In this document: one piece after another, positions 14,840-21,439 of the stretch
How the letters are laid out: every line of letters begins with the position of its first letter
Numbering within the stretch: position 1 is the first letter of the stretch
From: a virus
Length of the DNA stretch: 53,219 nt
IMG/VR virus record: IMGVR_UViG_3300021591_000002
Span: 1-53,219 of that record
Direction: 5' to 3' (one strand)
Made by a program: the position numbers and the translations under genes
Notes under the pieces: generated by a model
Told to the model about the DNA's origin: nothing
What the model saw: the letters and a program-made list of their open reading frames with translations, nothing else
Database searches by the model: none

Positions 14840-15090
14840 CTCCAGTTCCTTTCAACCCACGCGTCATATAGCTCATGCCCGCAGCCGGTTGAGTCGGGGT
14901 CGCCGACCGCCCAGCGGTCGTAGGACACGGTGAAGCACCAACCGCAGCTGGCACACTCATACTGGGCATCGTCCAGGTCGTAGTCCTGGAACTCGGCCTC
15001 CCCGTTACACTGTGGGCATGGCCACGTGTCGGGCGCCTCCGGGCCGTCCGGGGGCTCGATGTTGCGTTCAGGGAAAACGTCGGGGCGCAT
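14836..15090 (-). CDS. Acidic zinc-ribbon protein
   Basis: 84 aa from the ATG at 15090 (TAGGAGATCAGTG upstream; TGATG overlap). W-P-C-P-Q-C-N-G and Y-E-C-A-S-C-G-W make a classic C-P-x-C / C-x-x-C zinc ribbon, with an acidic linker D-Y-D-L-D-D-A-Q between. The tail is C-G-H-E-L-Y-D-A-W. Phage proteins of this Lar-like style occur in several lineages, but no enzymatic residues are evident. Confidence 0.67.
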   Translation of the reverse strand: MRPDVFPERNIEPPDGPEAPDTWPCPQCNGEAEFQDYDLDDAQYECASCGWCFTVSYDRWAVGDPDSTGCGHELYDAWVERNWR

Positions 15091-15314
15091 CACTGATCTC
15101 CTACAGGCACCGACAGGCCCGGTGCCACGTAGTGCACAGATGGTTGCTCGGCGATCCACTGCTCAACCTCCACCAGGCCGTGCTCGCCGACGGCGTTCGA
15201 TGCGATAGCGAGCGTCGCATAGTCATGCTCTCCCTCATCGGGGAGGGGCGGTTCGGGGACGATTTCCGTCCCGCGAACGCGGTACTCATCGGTCAGCTCC
15301 ACCTCGTACAACAT
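15090..15314 (-). CDS. Hypothetical protein
   Basis: 74 aa from the ATG at 15314 (TAGGAGATTGACG upstream). Acidic; a first strand L-Y-E-V-E-L-T-D-E-Y-R-V-R-G and a middle helix A-T-L-A-I-A-S-N-A-V-G are visible. No family recognised. Confidence 0.58.
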   Translation of the reverse strand: MLYEVELTDEYRVRGTEIVPEPPLPDEGEHDYATLAIASNAVGEHGLVEVEQWIAEQPSVHYVAPGLSVPVGDQ

Positions 15315-15324
15315 CGTCAATCTC

Positions 15325-15579
15325 CTACCTGGCGCGTCCGTTGCGGATGACCAGCCCTTCGTACCCGCCTGCGCGGTAGGCAGCGCGGGCGCGCCGCAAC
15401 TCGGTAAGAATCCGGTCATGCCATTTGGCATGCGGGTTGTCTGGTGAAAATGCGACGAACTTGGTGTCGGGTGGGATGCCATCCCATTCGCAGGCGTGCC
15501 GCCAGGCTAGCCGTGCGGCATGGGCTAGCGAGGCGAGATAGCGCCTCCCCTGCTGGTTGATCTTTTCTTGCGTTGTCAT
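15325..15579 (-). CDS. Hypothetical protein
   Basis: 84 aa, basic and mostly helical (R-R-Y-L-A-S-L-A-H-A-A-R-L-A-W-R-H-A; I-L-T-E-L-R-R-A-R-A-A-Y-R-A-G-G). AAGGAGGTCCCGCG precedes the ATG. Function unknown. Confidence 0.6.
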   Translation of the reverse strand: MTTQEKINQQGRRYLASLAHAARLAWRHACEWDGIPPDTKFVAFSPDNPHAKWHDRILTELRRARAAYRAGGYEGLVIRNGRAR

Positions 15580-15612
15580 CGCGGGACCTCCTTGCGCTGA
15601 TCGGCTAGTAGT

Positions 15613-15819
15613 TTAGCGCGTCGGTTCTGCCGCGACAAGGGCACGCAACGGGCGCACGCTGTGCGCGAACTCTCGCTCGTCGTCCAGCATGTTTGCTGGA
15701 ATGGCACTCGCCCGGTGGCGCTCCCTGACCCAGCCGAACACGCGCGACCAGTACGCGACCGTCTTGCCGTCGCGCACCGCCTTCAGGTGGTAAAATGGCG
15801 CGGCCACGATGTGACTCAT
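15613..15819 (-). CDS. Hypothetical protein
   Basis: 68 aa. Opens M-S-H-I-V-A-A-P-F-Y-H-L-K-A-V, with strand V-A-Y-W-S-R-V-F-G-W-V. AAGGAGGCGGACAG precedes the ATG, and the start overlaps the neighbouring stop by 4 bp. Another reading frame over the same bases (15605-15880) lacks a ribosome binding site and is rejected. Confidence 0.6.
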   Translation of the reverse strand: MSHIVAAPFYHLKAVRDGKTVAYWSRVFGWVRERHRASAIPANMLDDEREFAHSVRPLRALVAAEPTR

Positions 15820-16058
15820 CTGTCCGCCTCCTTAACATACGCGTTGACGGAATTGAGAACGACCTGGAGTTTTCGCTCAAGCCAGTGGGCGAGCCGGATC
15901 ACACAGCGGCGGGTCTCAGCGTCACCGCTCGCGTCCATGTTGAGCGCCAACAGCTCCCTGTTCGCGCCCTGCACAATGCTAGCCAGTGTGCTAAGGCTGT
16001 CGGCCAGCTTGTTTGCCAGCTCCCCGGCCTTGAGTCGAGTAGTTGCTTCATTTTTCAT
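15816..16058 (-). CDS. Small helical protein
   Basis: 80 aa from the ATG at 16058 (CAGCAGGAGGTGCGTG upstream; the GTG just before could also start). All-helical, with L-A-N-K-L-A-D-S-L-S-T-L-A-S-I-V-Q-G-A and L-A-H-W-L-E-R-K-L-Q-V-V-L-N-S-V. It starts inside the last codons of the preceding gene (11-bp overlap). Comparable in size and fold to the gene at 17094. Function unknown. Confidence 0.6.
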   Translation of the reverse strand: MKNEATTRLKAGELANKLADSLSTLASIVQGANRELLALNMDASGDAETRRCVIRLAHWLERKLQVVLNSVNAYVKEADR

Positions 16059-16368
16059 CACGCACCTCCTGCTGTGTCATTTCATCATGAACGGCGCGCT
16101 CAAGCTCGCCCTTTCTCGCGCGGCGCCATCCGCCTCTTGGCCCGCCAACGTAGGCGCGCAGGCGTGGCAGTTTGCGTCGCAGGGTGAGCACGATGGCGGC
16201 GGCGCGGCCCGGGCTGCAATCCAGCACAACCGCGCCTCCGTCCAGCTTGCCTTTTTCCGCGTTCACCACGCTACGTATGCGCAGCGGCGAGAGAATCCAT
16301 GTGGCCGTCTGCCGCACCTTTGGGTGCGAAAGGTCCGAAACATTGATTGCGATCTGCGTTGCGCTCAT
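16048..16368 (-). CDS. Hypothetical protein
   Basis: 106 aa. Beta-rich first half (I-A-I-N-V-S-D-L; G-G-A-V-V-L-D-C-S-P-G-R-A-A-A-I-V-L) then a basic segment and acidic tail. GAGGAGGTGTCGAC precedes the ATG. No family recognised. Confidence 0.6.
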   Translation of the reverse strand: MSATQIAINVSDLSHPKVRQTATWILSPLRIRSVVNAEKGKLDGGAVVLDCSPGRAAAIVLTLRRKLPRLRAYVGGPRGGWRRARKGELERAVHDEMTQQEVRDEK

Positions 16369-16787
16369 GTCGACACCTCCTCAATAAAGCGCAGCCCGTC
16401 GCACAGCACGGTTCCGTGCGGCGCACAACACTGCGCGAGTCCGGCCTTCTTCGCGTATTCCCGTGCCGAAGATAACTTGCCAGCGCGGATTAATCCAAGC
16501 CATTTATCATGCGCACCTGTGACCGCCCAGCGGAGACTGTATGTTGCCAGAACATGGGTAACGTCATGCACACTTTCAGTCTCGCACTTCCATATTTCAC
16601 ATGACGGTTTAAGACCATCAGCAAATTCTTGCGCTTGCGCCGCATCCGCAAAGGCAAACACGCCGTCCCATTTTTCACGCAACCATTCCCCGTCCACCAT
16701 ATATAGCAGTCCCAGCGGTGGCCGGACTACGGCGGATGACAATACACCTTCCCGCCCCGCGCGTAGGACCTTCCATACGTTTGTCAC
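16365..16787 (-). CDS. Hypothetical protein
   Basis: 140 aa from the GTG at 16787, which sits in the TGA of the previous gene (GTGA) and has GAGGAGGAAGAAAC upstream; no ATG has such a signal. Two strand-helix units are visible: W-K-V-L-R-A-G, then G-V-F-A-F-A-D-A-A-Q-A-Q-E-F-A-D-G, the style of the W/Ala-helix family. A Cys-containing C-terminus (A-Q-C-C-A-P-H-G-T-V-L-C) is unusual. Function unknown. Confidence 0.6.
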   Translation of the reverse strand: MTNVWKVLRAGREGVLSSAVVRPPLGLLYMVDGEWLREKWDGVFAFADAAQAQEFADGLKPSCEIWKCETESVHDVTHVLATYSLRWAVTGAHDKWLGLIRAGKLSSAREYAKKAGLAQCCAPHGTVLCDGLRFIEEVST

Positions 16788-17080
16788 GTTTCTTCCTCCT
16801 CTTCTTCGCCATAGAGAAGGCTTTCGCATAGCTCTTCCGCCTCCCCAGTGGACATTTCCAGCAGCCTAGTAAGCCAGTCTGTCAGTATTTCCACCTCGCG
16901 CCAGCCCATTCCGGGGTTCAGGCCATGCGGCCTTATTCCGGCGATCTTGGCATCCTCGTCGTGCCCTGTGAGGTCGGCCAGAATAGCCGTGAAAACCCTG
17001 TCCAGCGACCATTGGTCCCTATTGTAGTTGAGCGCCTCCATGCGCACGTCTTCTGCCAGCTCTTTTACCTTATCGCTCAT
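16784..17080 (-). CDS. Acidic hypothetical protein
   Basis: 98 aa from the ATG at 17080 (AAAGGGGAACGAAG upstream). Helical, ending in a run of six glutamates and Thr; the acidic tail is encoded by the GAGGAGGAAGA sequence that also serves as the ribosome binding site of the next gene. Such acidic tails occur in DNA mimics and partner-binding tips, but nothing more specific is visible. Confidence 0.6.
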   Translation of the reverse strand: MSDKVKELAEDVRMEALNYNRDQWSLDRVFTAILADLTGHDEDAKIAGIRPHGLNPGMGWREVEILTDWLTRLLEMSTGEAEELCESLLYGEEEEEET

Positions 17081-17093
17081 CTTCGTTCCCCTT

Positions 17094-17351
17094 TCACGGC
17101 TTCTCCCCAAGAGTGCCAAGCGCCTTTTGTAGGATGTTCAACACGCACTCGCTGAGATTGTCGGACACGCTCGCTATCTCCCCAGCGGCGTGGCTAACCA
17201 CGGCGTCATGAAGAACGCGCGCAGCACGCGTGAGTCGCAGGGACGTTTCGTTTAGTGTGTCGCACGCAGATGATGTGATGTCAATGACATGGTGGAGCGC
17301 GTCCATGATGGACTCCCACTCGGATTGCTCTAGGATTACTGCGCGTTGCAC
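17094..17351 (-). CDS. Small helical protein
   Basis: 85 aa starting at a GTG (17351) with GGGAGGACTGAAG upstream. All-helical: W-E-S-I-M-D-A-L-H-H-V-I-D-I-T-S, L-R-L-T-R-A-A-R-V-L-H-D-A-V-V. Its opening M-Q-R-A-V-I-L-E-Q-S-E-W resembles that of the product of 12895. Function unknown. Confidence 0.6.
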   Translation of the reverse strand: MQRAVILEQSEWESIMDALHHVIDITSSACDTLNETSLRLTRAARVLHDAVVSHAAGEIASVSDNLSECVLNILQKALGTLGEKP

Positions 17352-17353
17352 CT

Positions 17354-17587
17354 TCAGTCCTCCCGTTTAGCAAGCGCTTCTTGAAGCGCACGCAAAAGGT
17401 CGCCTGCCTGTTTGCGCGTCATGGTAATTGACCGCGTGCGCATGTCGGGCATGTCCCACATCACGGTGTATAAGTCTTCCTTCGGTGGTGTGTTGCCATG
17501 TATATACACCGTGATGCGTGGCTTTTCATGTTGGAAGTGCCACGCCATGCGCATGACGTGCTTGCTGTCTAGCTCGATAATCGTCAT
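17354..17587 (-). CDS. Hypothetical protein
   Basis: 77 aa from the second of two adjacent ATG codons (17590 and 17587); GAGGAGACC gives the better spacing for the second. Met-rich (W-D-M-P-D-M-R-T-R-S-I-T-M-T-R) with a final helix A-G-D-L-L-R-A-L-Q-E-A-L. No family recognised. Confidence 0.58.
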   Translation of the reverse strand: MTIIELDSKHVMRMAWHFQHEKPRITVYIHGNTPPKEDLYTVMWDMPDMRTRSITMTRKQAGDLLRALQEALAKRED

Positions 17588-17673
17588 CATGGTCTCCTCA
17601 TCCTGCGCAGCACGAATGCTGCGGCCGCCATGAACGCCAGAAACATGCACGCATTGAATGCGAATTCGCTCAT
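17587..17673 (-). CDS. Single-TM microprotein (28 aa)
   Basis: ATG at 17673, TGA at 17587-17589, with AAAGGAGGCGCA immediately upstream, one of the best ribosome binding sites in the arm. The product is one hydrophobic helix (F-A-F-N-A-C-M-F-L-A-F-M-A-A-A-A-F-V-L) and a basic end R-R-M-R-R-P. Size, topology and tail match the 36-residue protein at 12792. Function unknown; the strong signal and exact fit between neighbours support translation. Confidence 0.6.
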   Translation of the reverse strand: MSEFAFNACMFLAFMAAAAFVLRRMRRP

Positions 17674-18014
17674 TGCGCCTCCTTTCCGAAGGAGATGAAC
17701 CCCGGCACGCCGATGACGCGCCCCTGTTCGTCGCGCACGGCGCGCGCCGTGTCCGGCGCCAAGACATCGGCGCGCGCCGCTTGCTGCGCGACAACGAGCG
17801 AAACTATATAGAACGTTCCCTCTTTAGGTTCTGGCAGTCCTTCCACCTTACCTGGCGCCAATCTGCGTACGGGCACGTCCCCAGGTAACATAGCATGGCC
17901 TGCCGGCTCGAACTCGATCCGCGCTATGTCTCCTGTCGGCGGTATGTTCACCACGCGTTCTCCACCATCCAGCACCAATGTAACCCTATGTGGCGTCAGG
18001 TTGATATACGTCAC
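17670..18014 (-). CDS. Conserved phage 'NLTPH' protein
   Basis: 114 aa from the GTG at 18014 (AGGAGGAGTAAGGCC upstream). It opens T-Y-I-N-L-T-P-H-R-V-T-L-V, then I-P-P-T-G-D-I-A-R-I, E-G-L-P-E-P-K-E-G-T-F-Y-I-V-S, a segment A-D-V-L-A-P-D and a G-R-V-I-G-V-P-G-F end. This is a recognisable uncharacterised family found in many phages and actinobacterial or proteobacterial genomes. It appears beta-rich. No activity is known to me. Confidence 0.72.
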   Translation of the reverse strand: MTYINLTPHRVTLVLDGGERVVNIPPTGDIARIEFEPAGHAMLPGDVPVRRLAPGKVEGLPEPKEGTFYIVSLVVAQQAARADVLAPDTARAVRDEQGRVIGVPGFISFGKEAQ

Positions 18015-18018
18015 GGCC

Positions 18019-18522
18019 TTACTCCTCCTCTTCGGGCTCCACTTCCGGCACTGTGACAACTGGTCCCATGCTATAGGCAGACGCCGGCAGGCCGTCCGGC
18101 ACATCGTCAATATATCCCAGCGCCTGTCCCCATCTTGCAGCCGCCGCCATGTCCGTGCCGAACTCGGCGCGGGCCACGCGGTCTGCGACCTTATCCAGCT
18201 CCTTGATGTATGGGTCTCCGTCCGCGTCCAGCATCGCCATGACGGGCATGCACACATCGGCGCCCCCGTGGAATCTAGCCATGCGCCAGATGTACCACGC
18301 GCGCCGATGCGCCACCTTTACCTCCCACGGCGCATCTTCTGGCGCATACCGTGGACGCGACCTGCGCAGCCGGCCGGTCCGGCTATTGGTGATCAGCTTT
18401 GCGATCAGCTCCGCATGCGCGCGTGGCGTCGGGAAGTACCCGTGGCCATCGCACCACGGGCACTCGCGCCATCGCCCGCGCCCATTCCCGCCACACTTGC
18501 GACATGGTCTTTTCTCATCCAT
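18019..18522 (-). CDS. DnaJ-type zinc-finger protein
   Basis: 167 aa. The N-terminus (residues 6-30) contains C-R-K-C-G-G-N-G and C-P-W-C-D-G-H-G, the C-x-x-C-x-G-x-G repeats of DnaJ cysteine-rich domains. The remainder is helical and has no J-domain H-P-D motif. It ends with a poly-Glu tail. AAGGAGAAAGCG precedes the ATG. Possibly a protein- or nucleic-acid-binding adaptor; function inferred only from the zinc finger. Confidence 0.68.
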   Translation of the reverse strand: MDEKRPCRKCGGNGRGRWRECPWCDGHGYFPTPRAHAELIAKLITNSRTGRLRRSRPRYAPEDAPWEVKVAHRRAWYIWRMARFHGGADVCMPVMAMLDADGDPYIKELDKVADRVARAEFGTDMAAAARWGQALGYIDDVPDGLPASAYSMGPVVTVPEVEPEEEE

Positions 18523-18805
18523 CGCTTTCTCCTTGAAGTGCTGCCACTACCCTGTCGGCTTCTTCGAGATATCCTTGCGCGTAGTCCAGAAAGCTCCGCG
18601 CATTGAGAAGGAATTCCGGATGGGGTTCCCCCTCCCATGCGCGCAGCTCATCGACTGCGTTAATGATGCTTCTCATGGCATCGAGCGTGTGGGTCCAGAA
18701 GCATTCACGTGGGTTGCTCATTTCTGCGTCCTCCTGTCGTGCTGGTCTCCGCGTCCCGCGCCGCGCCGGGCGTGCCACAATCATCCACACCTGCGCCATG
18801 CCCAT
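18515..18805 (-). CDS. Hypothetical protein with two possible starts
   Basis: 96 aa from the ATG at 18805 (AAAGGAGAAAGGC upstream), or 68 aa from the in-frame ATG at 18721, which has its own AGGAGGACGCAGAA. Choosing the first avoids a 100-base gap in an otherwise gapless operon. The N-terminal extension is hydrophobic then Arg-rich (Q-V-W-M-I-V-A-R-P-A-R-R). The core is helical (F-L-L-N-A-R-S-F-L-D-Y-A-Q-G-Y-L-E-E-A). Both forms may be made. Confidence 0.58.
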   Translation of the reverse strand: MGMAQVWMIVARPARRGTRRPARQEDAEMSNPRECFWTHTLDAMRSIINAVDELRAWEGEPHPEFLLNARSFLDYAQGYLEEADRVVAALQGESDG

Positions 18806-18821
18806 GCCTTTCTCCTTTGTG

Positions 18822-19085
18822 TTACTGCTTGTGGCCAGCTGTGAAGTCCGAAGGCGCAACACGCCACACCACCACTTTGGCAAACTCGCGGCCAGTTATC
18901 TCGCGCACTGCGTTCAGCGCGCGGGCTTGGTCCCGTTTGATGCGCTCGCGAAGCCCCGCAATGGTCGTTTCGCGCTCGCCAAGATAAGCGAGCGTTTCGC
19001 AGTGAAGCTGGTCAACGGTGTCCGCTACCTCCACAATGGCCCGGCCGCGGCCGCCGTCAACGATGCCAATATGGTACGTACGCAT
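18822..19085 (-). CDS. Hypothetical protein
   Basis: 87 aa from the ATG at 19085 (CAGGAGAGAACGC upstream). Strands T-Y-H-I-G-I-V and R-A-I-V-E-V-A-D-T precede a charged helix G-L-R-E-R-I-K-R-D-Q-A-R-A-L and a last strand V-V-V-W-R-V. The first codons contain one of the few GTACGTAC octamers outside the islands (19074-19081). Function unknown. Confidence 0.6.
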   Translation of the reverse strand: MRTYHIGIVDGGRGRAIVEVADTVDQLHCETLAYLGERETTIAGLRERIKRDQARALNAVREITGREFAKVVVWRVAPSDFTAGHKQ

Positions 19086-19287
19086 GCGTTCTCTCCTGCT
19101 GGTCCGGCCCGCGCCACATTGATGCGCAGCAGTACGGGCACACGTAGGGATCATCCTGTGGGATTTCTTCAACCCACGGCAGCCTCCCCTCGGTGAGCAA
19201 GCGCTGACGCTCGATGCGGTCATTGTCTTTTGTCCATTGGCCGCCGCACTCGGCGCAAGTGCGCGGCCAACCGTGTGGTTGCGTCAT
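19057..19287 (-). CDS. Zinc-ribbon protein
   Basis: 76 aa from the ATG at 19287 (GGTGAGGGGAACTAGT upstream). C-A-E-C-G-G-Q-W and Y-V-C-P-Y-C-C form a four-Cys zinc site about 40 residues apart, with a charged helix between. Ends aromatic (Y-V-P-Y-W-H-R). Overlaps the downstream gene by 29 bp. Function unknown. Confidence 0.6.
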   Translation of the reverse strand: MTQPHGWPRTCAECGGQWTKDNDRIERQRLLTEGRLPWVEEIPQDDPYVCPYCCASMWRGPDQQERTHAYVPYWHR

Positions 19288-19288
19288 A

Positions 19289-19717
19289 CTAGTTCCCCTC
19301 ACCTTTAAGCTTCCGCACGCCGCGCGCGCAGACGGTGTGCGTCCAACCAGCCGCACGCGCATGCGCGTACCGCCCCGCCGGGAGCGGTTGCATGTCAAGC
19401 ATGCACAACTTCTCTCGCGGGACAAGCAGCAGGTCCTGCGCGTTTTCGACCAGCTCAAGGCCGCATTCCAACGCGAGCAGAACTTGCTCCCCGTCCTGCT
19501 CGACGACGGCGGCGAAGTACCGAGGTGGCCATCCCCCGCGCCCGCGGAGGGAGGCAACTTCGGCGCGCCTGTCCTCGTATCGTGCGCGTCCAATACCCTC
19601 GTGGAGGGCGTCGAGCGTGGTGTCGTCCGCGCTATCAAGCGCGCGCTCATACGCCTCTCGGGCCTCGCGCTCGCGCGGTCCGCAGGCGGCGCGTACTTTC
19701 TCCAACCTCTCGCGCAT
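19289..19717 (-). CDS. Hypothetical protein
   Basis: 142 aa. A long charged helix (R-A-A-C-G-P-R-E-R-E-A-R-E-A-Y-E-R-A-L) leads into a beta-containing C-terminal half (Y-F-A-A-V-V-E-Q-D-G-E-Q-V-L-L-A-L). AGTAAGGAGAACGAG precedes the ATG. No family recognised. Confidence 0.62.
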   Translation of the reverse strand: MRERLEKVRAACGPREREAREAYERALDSADDTTLDALHEGIGRARYEDRRAEVASLRGRGGWPPRYFAAVVEQDGEQVLLALECGLELVENAQDLLLVPREKLCMLDMQPLPAGRYAHARAAGWTHTVCARGVRKLKGEGN

Positions 19718-19727
19718 CTCGTTCTCC

Positions 19728-20105
19728 TTACTTCTGCGCCATGAGTCGCAACACCTCGCCGCGCTCTACAGGTACGACCTGCTGGTCCGGCCGGCGCATG
19801 GCCAGCAGTAAGTCCAATTGCTCTTCGATTCCATGCGCCACTTGGTCGAGGTGGTGGACTATCTCCTTGGTGGACTCTAGCGCCACCTGCAGCGCCTGGA
19901 CGGCTTCCAAGCGCCTTTCCCAGGCGCGCTCGGCGCCTAGGCGCTCGCACGCCCCGGCCAGGGCTTCCAGCGCCTTCCGCGCCTCGGCGCACCGGCGCTC
20001 CAGCGCGCCTTCGCAGCGCAGCGCCCGCTGCGCTTGCGCGGCCATATACTCGGCCACAGCGCTCCAGCGCGCCGCCGGAATGTACCGCATTCTCACCGTT
20101 GCCAT
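19728..20105 (-). CDS. Coiled-coil protein
   Basis: 125 aa from the ATG at 20105 (GAGGAGAAAGAC upstream). Residues about 25-105 form a nearly continuous coiled coil (A-E-A-R-K-A-L-E-A-L-A-G-A-C-E-R-L; L-E-A-V-Q-A-L-Q-V-A-L-E-S-T-K-E-I-V-H-H-L). Likely dimeric or higher. Function unknown. Confidence 0.62.
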   Translation of the reverse strand: MATVRMRYIPAARWSAVAEYMAAQAQRALRCEGALERRCAEARKALEALAGACERLGAERAWERRLEAVQALQVALESTKEIVHHLDQVAHGIEEQLDLLLAMRRPDQQVVPVERGEVLRLMAQK

Positions 20106-20115
20106 GTCTTTCTCC

Positions 20116-20388
20116 TCACCTGACGCGACACACCACAGCGCGGGTGCACAGGCCGTCAAGTGCGCCAAAGTCCAGATAGGCGCGCAACTCAACGACGTGC
20201 GTTGCGCCGCGCTCGCGGGCGAACTCATGCCGCCCGCCACGGTCCCAGCCGGCCGCCGCGTGCTCCGGCACGCGGTTCCACGGCCCGCTGGGGGATTGCG
20301 CCACCCGCCACGGCCAGCGCGTGCGGTCAACGAAGACCGCCTTAGCGCCAGCCGGCAGCCGAGCGGCCGCGTGCTGCAGGACGTCCAT
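20116..20388 (-). CDS. Hypothetical protein, W-x-W/Ala-helix type
   Basis: 90 aa from the ATG at 20388 (TAGGAGGCCGAAC upstream). R-T-R-W-P-W-R-V opens the core, followed by a G-G-R-H-E-F-A-R-E-R-G-A-T-H strand and a final L-R-A-Y-L-D-F segment. More diverged than the other family members. Function unknown. Confidence 0.58.
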   Translation of the reverse strand: MDVLQHAAARLPAGAKAVFVDRTRWPWRVAQSPSGPWNRVPEHAAAGWDRGGRHEFARERGATHVVELRAYLDFGALDGLCTRAVVCRVR

Positions 20389-20398
20389 GTTCGGCCTC

Positions 20399-20674
20399 CT
20401 AAACGGCAAACGCCTCGGCGCGCTGGGCCGCGTCAATCGATACGGCCTCGACAGCGCACTGGAGCGCAATCCAGCGCTCCGCCGCGTACAGTGCGGCGCC
20501 GCGCGTCCTGAACCCACCCGATTGGTGCGCCGGCTTGCCGGCGAGCGGGCCTCGCCACACCGCGAAGGCCCACCTGTGACGCGGGCGCTTATGCACGCAC
20601 AGCGTCCACGTCCGCGCGTACGGCGCGTCCGAAACGACGCCGTACAGATACCCAATAGCGTGCTTGTGCAACAT
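20399..20674 (-). CDS. Hypothetical protein, W-x-W/Ala-helix type
   Basis: 91 aa from the ATG at 20674 (GGTAGGAGAAACGTG upstream). W-T-L-C-V-H-K-R-P-R-H-R-W-A-F-A-V-W-R-G is followed by G-G-F-R-T-R-G-A-A-L-Y-A-A-E-R-W, the family's turn and helix. It is the first gene after the 339-base non-coding stretch to its right, so its promoter should lie there. Function unknown. Confidence 0.62.
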   Translation of the reverse strand: MLHKHAIGYLYGVVSDAPYARTWTLCVHKRPRHRWAFAVWRGPLAGKPAHQSGGFRTRGAALYAAERWIALQCAVEAVSIDAAQRAEAFAV

Positions 20675-20720
20675 CACGTTTCTCCTACCAAAGACCAACG
20701 AAGCGCACGCTATATGTTAT

Positions 20721-20734
20721 CCGGCGTACGCCGG
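20721..20734. promoter_or_regulatory. Perfect 14-bp palindrome, operator-like
   Basis: CCGGCGTACGCCGG, 47 bases upstream of the start of the gene ending at 20674. A dimeric repressor or activator site is the simplest reading. It contains one of the island's GTAC words at its centre. Confidence 0.5.
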
Positions 20735-20862
20735 CTATCGTCATGCAAGCGGGCACGCGGCTACGCACGTACGTACACACATTGTATGTACGAGCGTGCA
20801 ACGTACTACACCATACACGCTATGCGCATGCATTACTATAGCGCGGGGTACTAGTACGTACG

Positions 20863-20880
20863 CTCATGCATCTCATGCAT
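20863..20880. repeat. Tandem 9-bp repeat
   Basis: CTCATGCAT occurs twice head to tail. Each copy contains the palindrome ATGCAT. It lies in the middle of the non-coding stretch next to a GTACGTAC octamer, which suggests a protein-binding array. Confidence 0.6.
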
Positions 20881-20934
20881 AAAGAGCGCGTACATACCAT
20901 GTAAGCGTTAGGTATGCACGTGTATATGGGTAAT

Positions 20935-20962
20935 CCCATGTACGTGCATGAGCGTACATGGG
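20935..20962. repeat. Inverted repeat with 10-bp perfect arms
   Basis: CCCATGTACG and CGTACATGGG flank the 8-base loop TGCATGAG. There is no T-run on either side, so it is more likely a binding site or structured RNA element than an intrinsic terminator. Confidence 0.6.
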
Positions 20963-21013
20963 GTGTACGTATGGGTAGGGCAGGGCCGGCGGGCGGCGGT
21001 TAGGGTGTTTCTC

Positions 21014-21313
21014 CTAGTAGCCCAGGGCGTACAATGCTCTGAGCGCGGTGGTCGCGGCCTTGAAGTGGCGCGTGTTGGGTTCGCCATCGATTAGTCGGGA
21101 GATGATGGCGCTGGTGTGGGCGGAATTGCACACGCCGGTTTTGAGGTCGCGTGCGGCCTTCAGGATATGGTCTCCGATATGGGGAGGGAGATCGAGGGCC
21201 ACTTTGCGAAGGTGGTATGCGCCCTCGAGTTGGAGCATTCTGATGATGTGCATCGCGCCTGTTTCGACGTAGTCGTGCGCTGTTACTGCGTCCATGGTGT
21301 TGAATGCTGACAT
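21014..21313 (-). CDS. Hypothetical helical protein
   Basis: 99 aa. Mostly helical (M-H-I-I-R-M-L-Q-L-E-G-A-Y-H-L-R-K-V-A-L-D; I-G-D-H-I-L-K-A-A-R-D-L-K; F-K-A-A-T-T-A-L-R-A-L-Y-A-L). GAAAGGAGGTCCGCC precedes the ATG. It stands alone between two regulatory stretches and has a near-palindrome 52 bases upstream matching one upstream of the gene at 21440. A regulatory role is conceivable; no HTH is clear. Confidence 0.65.
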   Translation of the reverse strand: MSAFNTMDAVTAHDYVETGAMHIIRMLQLEGAYHLRKVALDLPPHIGDHILKAARDLKTGVCNSAHTSAIISRLIDGEPNTRHFKAATTALRALYALGY

Positions 21314-21364
21314 GGCGGACCTCCTTTCGTCATGCCGCCCGCCGGATTGTCAATGAGCGTGCCC

Positions 21365-21382
21365 TGCCAAGGCGCCTTAGCA
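21365..21382. promoter_or_regulatory. Near-palindromic operator-like site (copy 1)
   Basis: TGCCAAGGC-GCCTTAGCA, 18 bp with one mismatch between arms, ending 52 bases before the start of the gene at 21014. The same arrangement (TGTCAAGG...CCTTAGCA) sits 53 bases before the start of the gene at 21440, overlapping a promoter there. Confidence 0.55.
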
Positions 21383-21391
21383 CGGCGCACG

Positions 21392-21409
21392 TGCCAAGAC
21401 GTGTTGGCA
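21392..21409. promoter_or_regulatory. Inverted repeat TGCCAA-N6-TTGGCA
   Basis: Perfect 6-bp arms around GACGTG, ten bases to the right of the operator-like site. The half-site TGCCAA also begins that site, so a single protein could bind both. Confidence 0.5.
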
Positions 21410-21439
21410 GGTGGCAGACCCGGGCCTAGGTTGCGGGAA

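Larger units (their letters stand above)
20675..21013. other. Non-coding regulatory stretch, GTAC- and ATGCAT-rich
   Basis: No gene with a ribosome binding site is visible. The stretch holds 12 GTAC tetramers between 20724 and 20968 (about one expected), two GTACGTAC octamers (20769-20776 and 20854-20861), many CATG and ATGCAT words and the palindromes listed separately. It lies directly upstream of the leftward small-gene block, so it probably contains that block's promoter or operator, but I could not find a convincing -35/-10 pair. Confidence 0.6.

Noticed and set aside
20664-20882. Plus-strand frames in the 20.7-kb island
   Set aside because: His/Tyr-rich translations with no ribosome binding site, opposite to the arm's direction; explained by the ACGTAC and ATGCAT words.
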